Shown: positions 1-9,338 of the stretch, in pieces
Layout of the letters: every line of letters starts with the position of its first letter
How positions within the stretch are numbered: the stretch's first letter is position 1
Source of the DNA: Arthrobacter sp. NIO-1057
Lineage (GTDB): Bacteria; Actinomycetota; Actinomycetes; Actinomycetales; Micrococcaceae
DNA: 64,000 nucleotides
Assembly (NCBI RefSeq): GCF_900094805.1
Contig: NZ_FMAT01000003.1
Location: forward strand, 310,001 to 374,000
Reading direction: 5' to 3'
Translations under genes and position numbers: made by a program
The notes under the pieces: model-generated
Told to the model about the DNA's origin: nothing
Databases searched by the model: none
What the model saw: only the letters and a program-made list of their open reading frames with translations

Positions 1-918
1 GCGATCACGATCTTCGCAAAAATCGTGGTGCCCACCGTGGGTGATAAGGGCGAACTACCCGAATCCTTGCCCTTGCTGCACCTGCCCGGGGTGCCGCTGA
101 ACCTTGAAACCCTGAAGATCATCGCGCCCTACGCCATCGCGGTGGCTTTTGTGGGGTTGCTCGAATCCTTGCTCACAGCGAAATTGGTGGACGACATCAC
201 CGATACGCCCTCGAGCAAGACCCGCGAGTCCTGGGCCCAGGGCACCGCAAATATTGTCACTGGATTCTTTGGCGGGATCTGCGGTTGTGCGATGATCGGG
301 CAAACCATGGTGGGCGTGAAAGTTTCCGGGGGCCGCACACGCATTTCCACGGCCTTCGCCGGTATTTTCATGTTGCTACTGGCGGTATTGCTCGGCGATG
401 TGGTGGCGCAAATTCCGATGGCCGCTCTGGTCGCGGTGATGATCGTCGTCTCGGCGACCACCTTTGATTGGCATTCGATTCGCCCGAGCACGCTGAAGAT
501 GATGCCCAAGAGCGAAACCTTCGTCATGGCCATCACCGTGGTGCTCACCGTGCTCACCCACAATCTGGCCATCGGTGTGGGCGTGGGCATCCTGGCGGCG
601 ATGGTGCTCTTCGCCAACCGGGTGGCCCACATGGTCACCGTCACCCGCACGGTGGATGGCGAACAAGCGCTGTATGCGGTCAATGGCGAGCTGTTCTTCG
701 CCTCCTCCAATGACCTGTACACGCAGTTCCGCTACGCCGAGGATCCGCAGCGGATCGTGATTGATCTCAGCGCCTCGCACCTGTGGGATGCTTCGACTAT
801 CGCGTCGGTGGATTCGATCCGGACCAAGTACCAGAATTACGGAAAGACCGTGGAAATCCGCGGGCTGAACGAGGCCAGCCAGAAGATGCAGGAGCGGCTG
901 GGCGGGAAGCTGAACTAG
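1..918 (+). CDS. SulP family anion transporter with STAS domain, 3' part only
   Basis: The reading frame is open from base 1, so the gene begins outside the window and only the last 305 residues are seen. The visible part holds several hydrophobic membrane segments up to about residue 205 and then a soluble C-terminal domain that fits a STAS domain (hydrophobic strand IVIDLS followed by the helix region DASTIASVD). SulP proteins move sulfate, bicarbonate or other small anions across the cytoplasmic membrane, and the STAS domain lies in the cytosol and tunes transport. The substrate cannot be read from this fragment. The family call is strong; specificity is open. Confidence 0.9.
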   Translation, partial: AITIFAKIVVPTVGDKGELPESLPLLHLPGVPLNLETLKIIAPYAIAVAFVGLLESLLTAKLVDDITDTPSSKTRESWAQGTANIVTGFFGGICGCAMIGQTMVGVKVSGGRTRISTAFAGIFMLLLAVLLGDVVAQIPMAALVAVMIVVSATTFDWHSIRPSTLKMMPKSETFVMAITVVLTVLTHNLAIGVGVGILAAMVLFANRVAHMVTVTRTVDGEQALYAVNGELFFASSNDLYTQFRYAEDPQRIVIDLSASHLWDASTIASVDSIRTKYQNYGKTVEIRGLNEASQKMQERLGGKLN

Positions 919-925
919 CTGGCCG

Positions 926-1390
926 CTAGCCGATAGCCCGCCGGTAGTACACGCTGTTTTCATCCAACTGGTAATCACCGAAGGGTGGGCACAGCGTGAA
1001 ACCGGCAGACTGGTACATGCGCCGGGCGGCGGTGAAGTACTCGTGCGTCCCGGTCTCCAGGCAGAGCTGGGTGAAACCGCGCAGCGCAGCGCAGCCGATC
1101 AGCTCGTCCAGCAGCCGTCGGCCGATGCCCTGTCCGCGGAACTCGGGGGACACGCGCATGCTTTTCAACTCCGCCACCTGCCCGCCCAGGTCCTTGAATG
1201 CGCCCATGCCGATTACCGTGTCGCCGGAGCAGACCTGGAACAGCGTGACGCCTTCCCCGGCCAGCGCACTGGCGTCCATGGCGTGCCGGCTCTCCTGTGG
1301 CGCAGTGGGCGCCATATCGGTCAAATGCTCCCGCACCATGAGCTGCATCGATTCGGCGAGCGGATCGGCCTCGATCATCCTGATATCCAT
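926..1390 (-). CDS. GNAT family N-acetyltransferase
   Basis: A 154-residue single-domain GNAT protein. It carries the acetyl-CoA pyrophosphate-binding pattern R-G-Q-G-I-G-R-R-L preceded by the strand LKSMRVSPEFR, and ends with the usual YQSAGF segment. The start is set at the ATG giving MDIRMIEAD because the longer open frame upstream has no GNAT character. It probably acetylates a small amine or a protein N-terminus, but the substrate cannot be read from sequence. It ends 8 bases from the convergent transporter gene, and the GGDEF gene lies just upstream on the same strand with a 47-base gap, so co-transcription is possible. Confidence 0.88.
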   Translation of the reverse strand: MDIRMIEADPLAESMQLMVREHLTDMAPTAPQESRHAMDASALAGEGVTLFQVCSGDTVIGMGAFKDLGGQVAELKSMRVSPEFRGQGIGRRLLDELIGCAALRGFTQLCLETGTHEYFTAARRMYQSAGFTLCPPFGDYQLDENSVYYRRAIG

Positions 1391-1437
1391 GGCTCCAGCG
1401 TGCCACGGTTTTATTTCACTCCGATGTCGCCCGGGTT

Positions 1438-2484
1438 TCAGCCTTCGCGCGCGGCCCGATCGCGTTTCGAGGCATACATGTCCCGATCCGCACGCAGGAT
1501 CATCGTGCTCAGGTTGTCTTCCGTGCGCGCCTGCGCAACACCGAAGCTCCATGCCTGCGACGACGAGCCCTGCACGCGAGCCATCAGTAGCTGCGCCTGG
1601 GTGCTCGTGGTGCCCGGAAACAGAATCACGAACTCATCGCCGCCCAATCGAGCCACCACATCTTTGTTGCGAGTGCTCGCTTCAAGATGCCTCACCAGGT
1701 CCTTCAGGGCCCGGTCGCCCGCCTCATGGCCGCCTTCATCATTGATCGCCTTGAACTTGTCCATGTCCAGCAGGGCCGCCGCGAGCGGCCGCCGAGAGCG
1801 CTGGGACGAAGCGAGCATGAGCTCACCACGCTGCTGCAGCCCGCGGCGGTTGACCGCCCCGGTGAGTTCGTCGACCTCGGACTGGTAGCGAAAGCGGGCT
1901 TTCACATAGCTGCCGATCACGGAGGCGCCGATGGTCAGCAACACCAGGCTAAGCACATTGAGCTTTCCGCTGTGTACCGCCATGCCTGACTGCGGCCCGT
2001 AGAAGTAGGCCAGATACAGGGTGCCGACCAGCACCGGGTAAATGGTCCATCGCACCAGTCTTGGGTTGAAGAGCCAGGCCAGATACAGGGTGATCAACGG
2101 AAATTCCTGGAGCCGGAAGGCGATTTGCTCGAAATCCGAGGAGAGACCGACGAAGTAGCCGAAGGCCACAAGCTCGGTCAGCGCCCCGAGGTAGCCGATC
2201 CATAGCGGGAAGCGGTCCTGCTTGATGTAGATCAGCAAGAGCACCAGAATCGCCCCGGCAAAACGGACATACCCTAGGTACTCCCTGATCACCGACTCGA
2301 AGTCGTAGGTCATATTGATCAGATAGAAGAGTATGAAGAAACAGGCGATAAACCCGGTTACGGCCACTTCCGGGCGCTTGATGGCCCGAGCCCTGGGGGG
2401 GCAGTAGCCGGTACCACCAGCCACTAACATCCCGGGCCCGCCGGTCCTTTTTCCCTCGAAATCGCGTATCCATATCCAGTACAT
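1438..2484 (-). CDS. Membrane-anchored diguanylate cyclase (GGDEF)
   Basis: About 348 residues. The N-terminal half is hydrophobic with roughly six membrane-spanning stretches and no recognised sensor domain. The C-terminal half is a GGDEF domain with an intact active-site motif in the context RLGGDEFVILF and the upstream DELTGAVNRRG and LLDMDKFKAINDEGGHEAGD signatures. It should make cyclic di-GMP from two GTP at the inner face of the membrane. I see no clear RxxD inhibitory site directly before the motif. The start is uncertain: in-frame candidates lie at 2514, 2484 and 2430. It faces the EAL gene across a short divergent promoter region. Confidence 0.88.
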   Translation of the reverse strand: MYWIWIRDFEGKRTGGPGMLVAGGTGYCPPRARAIKRPEVAVTGFIACFFILFYLINMTYDFESVIREYLGYVRFAGAILVLLLIYIKQDRFPLWIGYLGALTELVAFGYFVGLSSDFEQIAFRLQEFPLITLYLAWLFNPRLVRWTIYPVLVGTLYLAYFYGPQSGMAVHSGKLNVLSLVLLTIGASVIGSYVKARFRYQSEVDELTGAVNRRGLQQRGELMLASSQRSRRPLAAALLDMDKFKAINDEGGHEAGDRALKDLVRHLEASTRNKDVVARLGGDEFVILFPGTTSTQAQLLMARVQGSSSQAWSFGVAQARTEDNLSTMILRADRDMYASKRDRAAREG

Positions 2485-2558
2485 TGTAAGATTTCCACTA
2501 GCCAACTGCACCACACTTTAACGGCACAGTACTTCAATTTCGGTATGATCGGCGCTTT

Positions 2559-3254
2559 ATGAAATTCGTATTCCAGCCACTCATCGACTTGCAGCGCCAT
2601 GCCCTCGCGGGCTTCGAAGCATTGGCAAGGTTCCGCGATGGCCGCACTGCCCAGGCGCATTTCGATGAAGCGCGCCTTGCAGGCGGTCTAATTGACCTCG
2701 AGCTACACGCTCTGAACCAGGTCCTTGCCGCCAGCAAGGCCATCCCCAATGGCCTGCTACTCACCATGAATGCTTCGGGGCCGGCCATCGATGCTTTCGC
2801 CCAACAGCATCCACTACTGGATCCCCGACTAGCCTGGGGATTGGAGCTACATGAGCTCTCCGCACCGGAACAGTGTGGCAGGGCGCGGATCAGCGCCGAT
2901 GAGCTCGGCTGCCTCTTGCTGGTTGACGATGCCGGAATCGGCTATGCAACCCGCGAACGGATCAAAATGCTCAAGCCCCATATCGTGAAGTTAGACCGGT
3001 CATTATTCACCCGCTACCAGTCGTCCTCCACGGCACGCGAGCATGCCGATCTGCTTATGGACGCGGCCCGAGGGATCAATGCGCAGACGCTGGTCGAAGG
3101 CGTGGAAACCGCGCAGCATCTGGCCCTGGCCCGGGACCTGGGCTTCGACTACGCCCAGGGCTTCTACTTCAGCCCCGGCCTAGACGCGCAGCAGCTGCCT
3201 AAAGCGATGGTCAGGCTACGCAGACGCCTCGGGATCGATATTCCGGGTTTCTGA
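2559..3254 (+). CDS. Stand-alone EAL-domain protein (putative c-di-GMP phosphodiesterase)
   Basis: A 231-residue protein that is essentially only an EAL domain. The signature EALAR is near residue 20. Later landmarks are MNASG, LELHELS, LLVDDAGIGY, IVKLDRSLF, LVEGVET and QGFYFS. These keep the metal-binding and catalytic acidic residues, lysine and glutamine of active EAL enzymes in order. The usual DDFGTGYSS loop is changed to DDAGIGYAT, so activity is likely but not certain. It is divergent from the membrane GGDEF gene, giving a synthesis/breakdown pair. Its 3' end overlaps the convergent small membrane protein gene by 39 bases. Confidence 0.87.
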   Translation: MKFVFQPLIDLQRHALAGFEALARFRDGRTAQAHFDEARLAGGLIDLELHALNQVLAASKAIPNGLLLTMNASGPAIDAFAQQHPLLDPRLAWGLELHELSAPEQCGRARISADELGCLLLVDDAGIGYATRERIKMLKPHIVKLDRSLFTRYQSSSTAREHADLLMDAARGINAQTLVEGVETAQHLALARDLGFDYAQGFYFSPGLDAQQLPKAMVRLRRRLGIDIPGF

Positions 3255-3437
3255 TCGCCGTTCGCGTCCCCGCGTGCTCTTCACCCGGATCACCGGCAGC
3301 ATCTTCACCAGCGCGAGCACCAGGTACAGCACGGTGTTGATCGCGACGAATGAGGCCAGCACCGCGAACCAGTCGCTGAGCAGCACGCTCTCGGGCAGGA
3401 TGATCCCGCGCGGCACGTGCACCAGAAGTTCCACCAT
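3216..3437 (-). CDS. Small membrane protein coupled to the glycosyltransferase
   Basis: A 73-residue protein with one long hydrophobic stretch (about residues 22-50, possibly two short helices) and a very basic C-terminal tail. Its ATG overlaps the stop codon of the upstream glycosyltransferase (TGATG), which points to translational coupling. The longer open frame upstream of this ATG lies inside the glycosyltransferase in another frame and is not used. I do not recognise a family. By position it could be an accessory subunit for polymer export or for stability of the synthase; that is inference from context alone. Confidence 0.65.
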   Translation of the reverse strand: MVELLVHVPRGIILPESVLLSDWFAVLASFVAINTVLYLVLALVKMLPVIRVKSTRGRERRSETRNIDPEASA

Positions 3438-4873
3438 CAGCCCAATTCCTTCCGTGTGGCACCTGCGTGCTCGACATGCTTCCAATCCGCGCTGCGGGCG
3501 AAGGCGATATCCGCCACGCCCTTGAGGAAGGCCAGATCCAGGAACGCGTCGTAGACGAGCTCCGGGATGACCATCGCCGCGACGATCCGCGCGCGCCATC
3601 CACCATGCCAGACGGTGACGATGCGTTCCACCGCGAAGAGCGCCCCGAGGAGCATCCAGAACGGGAACCACACCCAGGTGTCCATCGAAACCAGCATGAT
3701 GAGCATCAGCGCGAAGTAGCTGAACAGGGCGATCACCCCGTAGCCGATGCCGATCTGCTGCGCCCAGTAGCGCGAGGTCTGCGCACTCACCCCGTAGGCG
3801 CCCAGGTTCTCCAGCGCACCGCGCTGCCAGCGCAGGCGCTGGGCCCAGAGCATCTTCCAGCTGGGCATCAGTTCGGTGACGACCGTACAGCTCTTCGGCG
3901 AGGTAGTCAGCGCGCCGAGGGTCTTCAGCGCAATGGTCAGCTCATTGTCCTCGGTCAGCGCGGCGGTGTCGTAGACTTCGCCGGGGTTGCCCGGCAGCGT
4001 GGTGCCGCGGGCAGCGGCCACCGTACGCAGGGCCGAGGCGCGGAAAACCGAGGCGGTGCCGGTGAGCACGAAGACCCGGCCATTGCGGCGCTCGATCTCG
4101 CGCTGGTAGCGGGTGTATTCGTTGCGCTGGAACTGGCCGAGCAGCCCATGCCCCTCTTCGCCGTGGAAGAGACCGCCCACCGCCATCAGCGCGCGGTCCC
4201 AGGTGAACCGGTCCTTCGCGGTTTCCAGGAATCCGGCGCCGATCTGCGAATCCGCATCCATCACCATGACACAGTCGTTATCGCCCATCGCCGGCAAAAT
4301 GGCCTGCAGCGCCTGGTTCAGCGCCCCGCCCTTCTTGTGCTTGTTCTCCACCGATTCGAAGACCTCGACACCGTGCTCGCGGGCCACCGCAACGGTGGCA
4401 TCGGTGCAATTGTCGGCCACCACGATGATCCGCGATGGCTTGAAGCTCTGCTCCTCGAGGGCCTTGAGCGTAAAGGGCAGGGAAGCTTCCTCGTTGTGCG
4501 CAGGAATCAGCACCGTCACGGTGACTTCGCCTGAGTGGACACCGCGGGTGCGAGCCATCACGGCTTTCGGCGCCAGCGGTCGGCTCGATTTCTGGATTGG
4601 CGTCCGGCGATAGCGCCAGGTCACGAAGCGCTCGCCAAGCACCACCAGCAGCACCAGCATCGCTGCGGCCGACACCGCGAATACCAGGATGGACAGATCG
4701 GGCAGCTCTGTGCTGTAGAACGTGGTCCAGAGCGCGCCGATCCGCAGCTCCACTGGGTTCCACATCGACACCGGCTTGCCGCTTAGGCTGATGGACCACA
4801 ATAGCAGCGCGGCCGCGGCCACGACAATCAGGACGACAGCGATGCCCACCCATCGGCTGAAATGCTTTTGCAC
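3437..4873 (-). CDS. Processive family-2 glycosyltransferase, membrane bound
   Basis: A 478-residue membrane glycosyltransferase of the cellulose/hyaluronan synthase type. Two N-terminal membrane helices (about 8-28 and 60-80) precede a cytosolic GT2 domain with IPAHNEE near 123-129, the D-A-D metal motif at 206-208, T-E-D at 307-309 and the product-channel motif QRLRW at 345-349. Two to four further membrane helices follow. These are the marks of processive polysaccharide synthases that use UDP sugars and push the polymer through the membrane. No PilZ domain is visible in the protein. The nearby GGDEF and EAL genes make c-di-GMP control of this polymer an attractive inference, not a demonstrated link. 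Confidence 0.9.
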   Translation of the reverse strand: MQKHFSRWVGIAVVLIVVAAAALLLWSISLSGKPVSMWNPVELRIGALWTTFYSTELPDLSILVFAVSAAAMLVLLVVLGERFVTWRYRRTPIQKSSRPLAPKAVMARTRGVHSGEVTVTVLIPAHNEEASLPFTLKALEEQSFKPSRIIVVADNCTDATVAVAREHGVEVFESVENKHKKGGALNQALQAILPAMGDNDCVMVMDADSQIGAGFLETAKDRFTWDRALMAVGGLFHGEEGHGLLGQFQRNEYTRYQREIERRNGRVFVLTGTASVFRASALRTVAAARGTTLPGNPGEVYDTAALTEDNELTIALKTLGALTTSPKSCTVVTELMPSWKMLWAQRLRWQRGALENLGAYGVSAQTSRYWAQQIGIGYGVIALFSYFALMLIMLVSMDTWVWFPFWMLLGALFAVERIVTVWHGGWRARIVAAMVIPELVYDAFLDLAFLKGVADIAFARSADWKHVEHAGATRKELG

Positions 4874-5073
4874 GTACGCGCTCCGTTCACGTTCAGGGCT
4901 CCCCGCGCGGCATCACACCGACGGGTGTTCAGAGGAACAACTCCGGGCGATTAGGCCAAGTAATTTACGTAGCCAACGTAGCATCATGCGCGAACTCAGG
5001 AAAGCATGCCGAGAGGCAAATCACCCCAGCAAAAGCACAGCTTTTTCTCTCCACCGCATGAACGGAGCGCGAC

Positions 5074-6726
<1,653 letters not shown>

Positions 6727-6828
6727 CACATTCAAAGACTAGTCCCCGGTGCTGCGCCTGTCACCGTGGGGTTGATCGTGATCTGTGGTTTTGCCGCCTC
6801 CGGTCCCGGCCCGCGTCAAGCTAAAAGA

Positions 6829-7170
6829 TCAACCAGCTGCCTTCTGAACCAGGGCGCGAATTTTCTGTTCGGTAGCTTCATCCAGTGCGGTGATCGTCCA
6901 CGCCACCGGGTGCATCAGCGAACCTTCTTCAAAGGCCGGGTTGACCACTTCACCAAATCCGAAGGCCAGGTAGTCCTTGTCCGGTTTGATGTAGCAGATA
7001 TCCTTGCCATCTTTGACGTAAAACGCGAGACCCCAGCGCACCACTGGCTCCAGCGACGGTGCACTTTCGGTAATAACCGAATGCAGTCGCAGAGCAATCT
7101 CCTGGTAGGGGGCCGGTGCTCCCGCTAACTTATTGCGGACTGCTTCCTCGCCCTTCTTGGCAAAAATCAT
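6829..7170 (-). CDS. DUF1801 domain protein
   Basis: A 113-residue soluble protein resembling the DUF1801/YdhG family: an N-terminal helical part with APYQEIALRLHSVI, then WGLAFYV and ICYIKPDKDYLAFGF. The start at 7170 is chosen because GAAGGGGAGAAG lies directly before it. Members are small, often annotated as YdhG-like, and no biochemical function is established. It stands alone upstream of, and divergent from, the DUF222/HNH gene. A second DUF1801-like gene lies at 10738. Confidence 0.75.
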   Translation of the reverse strand: MIFAKKGEEAVRNKLAGAPAPYQEIALRLHSVITESAPSLEPVVRWGLAFYVKDGKDICYIKPDKDYLAFGFGEVVNPAFEEGSLMHPVAWTITALDEATEQKIRALVQKAAG

Positions 7171-7342
7171 GGTCTTCTCCCCTTCGGATTGCCCGCCGTT
7201 GATAGCGGTTCTTCGCTGACTTCCTACTGGCCAAATTGTGACCAGTAAGCGTTGAGCTAACAATTCAATAACCTACCCGATACAGGCCCCACGACCTGTG
7301 GATAACAGGCCAAACTGTCCTAGTTCCGCGGGAAAATTAAGC

Positions 7343-8992
7343 ATGACAAATCAGTATTTCGCCCTCGATGACGACAATGAGAATCGTCTGCCTTTAGATC
7401 CGCCGGGCACCCGCGGCGAATCCCAATCCAGCTCCATCTTCGCCGACCACCTCATCCACCAGATGTTCTTCGGTCCCATGAAGAAGCTCGTTGATGAGCT
7501 CTTCGAAGCCGGCCCGCTCAAGGACCCCGGCGAAGGCCTAATACGACTGCAGAAAATCCAGAAACTCCTGAGCATGTTAGATGCTGCTCGCGCGGTCGTC
7601 ATGGCCGACAGTGTTGAGCTGGTCGCTCAAATCTATGCGGAGGAACCCATCGCCAAACCCTATCTTGAATCGGAGCAAGAACGACGCGAACGGCTCAGTG
7701 CTAACTACTACGCCGTAGATCGCGCTAGCGACCAAATCATCACCTCAAATTTTGTTGCCGAATCGGCCATCGCGCTGCGCGAAACGGCAAAGAAAGCCAG
7801 TGCACACATGTTCTTCGCCAAGGGATTGCGGCACGCTTGCCCGCAGACCCTCCTAGCCCTCGCTGCCGGGCAGATTACCCCGTCGGCAGCACGCGCCATC
7901 GTGAAAAACGCGCAAGATCTTTCTGAGGAACAGATCAACCTGATGGAGGAGCAGCTCTTACCGGTTGCTGCTACCGCCAGCGATGACACGGTAAGCCAAC
8001 GGGCCCGCCGGTTTCACGATCGGACTAACCCAGAGCAGGCGACCGCGCGCCATGAAAAAGCCGCTGACGATAGGAAGGTCACCAGCTGGGATTTGAAGGA
8101 CGGGACCGGAGTCATCAAATTCGTTGGCCCCATCACCAACGTGCAGTCCATCATGAACACCCTGGACTACGAGACCACCCAACACACCGACCCCAAAGAC
8201 TCCCGCACCAAGGCCCAGTTGATGGCGGACATTTTCTGCGACGCGTTGATTAGCGGATGGCCAACCACCAACGGCACACCGCTAAGGCCCCGTGTTGTGG
8301 TGACCATCCCGGCACTCCAGATGCTGGCGAATCCAAAATATGCGCTGGCAGATCTCGAAGGTCACGGACCAATTCCCATGGCGCTGGCCCTGCAGTTGGC
8401 CAAAGATGCCCCATCCATCATCCCGGTGCTCACCGATCCTTTCAGTGGGGCCGTGATGGATGTAGGTCGCAAGCGCTATAAGCCGACCCGCGTGCTCAAA
8501 GAGTTCTTGAGGGCCCGGGATCAGCACTGTTGCTACCCCGGATGCCGGCGTACCGCCGATAAGTCCGAGGTCGACCACGTTGAGGCCTGGGAAACCGGCG
8601 GCCATACCAACCGCGAAAACACCGAACTATTGTGCAAGCAGCACCAGATGTTCAAGCATGCCCTTGGCTGGAAGGTGATTAACCGGCCGGACGGCACCAG
8701 GTGTTGGCTCACCCCACATGGGCTCAATGCACTCGTTGTTCCGGGAAGCGTTGAGAATGTAGAGCGCTTAGACCACGTGCACAACCATTGCCCGGAACGA
8801 AAAGTCGCTTCTCCCGCAGACCTTCGACGATTACTGGGAAACCTATCGCTGCGCGATGAGGAACTGCATATCCGGGTTGAGAACCCCCGCATCATTGACG
8901 GGAACCTGAGCTCGATCCGCAGGAGCCGGATCCGCCAGGTACAGACGCCGCTGCCGCCTGAGGGCATCCCCACGACCCAGGATGTTGAGTGA
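7343..8992 (+). CDS. DUF222 / HNH endonuclease domain protein (13E12 type)
   Basis: About 549 residues. The N-terminal two thirds fit DUF222, a helical domain common in actinobacterial multi-copy families. The C-terminal part carries an HNH nuclease core: CCYPGCRR, then VDHVEAW, then NTELLCKQHQMFKH, with the cysteines and histidines expected for zinc and metal binding. Such genes, known from mycobacteria as 13E12 repeats, occur in many copies per genome and are thought to be mobile or selfish, but this is not proven. I chose ATG 7343; a GTG at 7298 is in frame but lacks a better ribosome site. A strong palindrome begins at its stop codon. Confidence 0.9.
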   Translation: MTNQYFALDDDNENRLPLDPPGTRGESQSSSIFADHLIHQMFFGPMKKLVDELFEAGPLKDPGEGLIRLQKIQKLLSMLDAARAVVMADSVELVAQIYAEEPIAKPYLESEQERRERLSANYYAVDRASDQIITSNFVAESAIALRETAKKASAHMFFAKGLRHACPQTLLALAAGQITPSAARAIVKNAQDLSEEQINLMEEQLLPVAATASDDTVSQRARRFHDRTNPEQATARHEKAADDRKVTSWDLKDGTGVIKFVGPITNVQSIMNTLDYETTQHTDPKDSRTKAQLMADIFCDALISGWPTTNGTPLRPRVVVTIPALQMLANPKYALADLEGHGPIPMALALQLAKDAPSIIPVLTDPFSGAVMDVGRKRYKPTRVLKEFLRARDQHCCYPGCRRTADKSEVDHVEAWETGGHTNRENTELLCKQHQMFKHALGWKVINRPDGTRCWLTPHGLNALVVPGSVENVERLDHVHNHCPERKVASPADLRRLLGNLSLRDEELHIRVENPRIIDGNLSSIRRSRIRQVQTPLPPEGIPTTQDVE

Positions 8993-9008
8993 AGGAAATT
9001 TTCCTTCA
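8990..9008. promoter_or_regulatory. Palindrome 1 of 3, TGAAGGAAATTTTCCTTCA
   Basis: A 19-base near-perfect palindrome overlapping the stop codon of the HNH gene, with flanks extending it to 23 bases (8988-9010). It may be a terminator stem, but two related palindromes follow at 9107 and 9210 with the same outer TGA-GGA and TCC-TCA halves. That suggests a repeated protein-binding site rather than three terminators. Confidence 0.5.
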
Positions 9009-9106
9009 CTACGAACGAATCACACCACCCATACTTTTACTTCACCATCCTTGGCCGTCGATGAATCACGACGGGCACTGGGTGCTGCTTCATGCCCTGC
9101 TCTGGC

Positions 9107-9125
9107 TGAAGGATAAAATCCGTCA
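9107..9125. promoter_or_regulatory. Palindrome 2 of 3, TGAAGGATAAAATCCGTCA
   Basis: A 19-base palindrome with one mismatched pair, extended by GGC/GCC on the outside to 9104-9128. It shares the TGA-x-GGA ... TCC-x-TCA halves with the sites at 8990 and 9210. It is the middle one of three in the 346-base gap before the MFS gene, and I see no gene in this gap. Confidence 0.5.
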
Positions 9126-9209
9126 GCCAACCTGACGATCGTTGCCATCACCTCGCACAGATGGTCAATGCAGGCCCCGAACTTCTAGCTGGACACAGCA
9201 CTCGAAGAA

Positions 9210-9227
9210 TGACGGAAAATTCCGTCA
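9210..9227. promoter_or_regulatory. Palindrome 3 of 3, TGACGGAAAATTCCGTCA
   Basis: An 18-base palindrome (8-base arms, 2-base centre) lying 112 bases before the MFS start. It is the closest of the three related sites to that promoter and the best operator candidate. No regulator gene is adjacent, so the binding protein is unknown. Confidence 0.55.
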
Positions 9228-9338
9228 CGACGACCTGACTCCCTCACCTGTGCAACGACCCGGTGCGTCTATTTTGCTCAGACCGCTCAGAGTATTCTGT
9301 TCCTACAAGCACCGACACCACATAGAGCAGGTCGCCTC

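Noticed and set aside
3467-4534. 355-codon open frame on the plus strand
   Set aside because: Antisense to the glycosyltransferase, with composition typical of a GC-rich shadow frame and no recognisable domain.
8988-9010. Simple terminator of the HNH gene
   Set aside because: Kept as possible, but not as the main reading: two further palindromes of the same pattern occur in the same gap away from any gene end.
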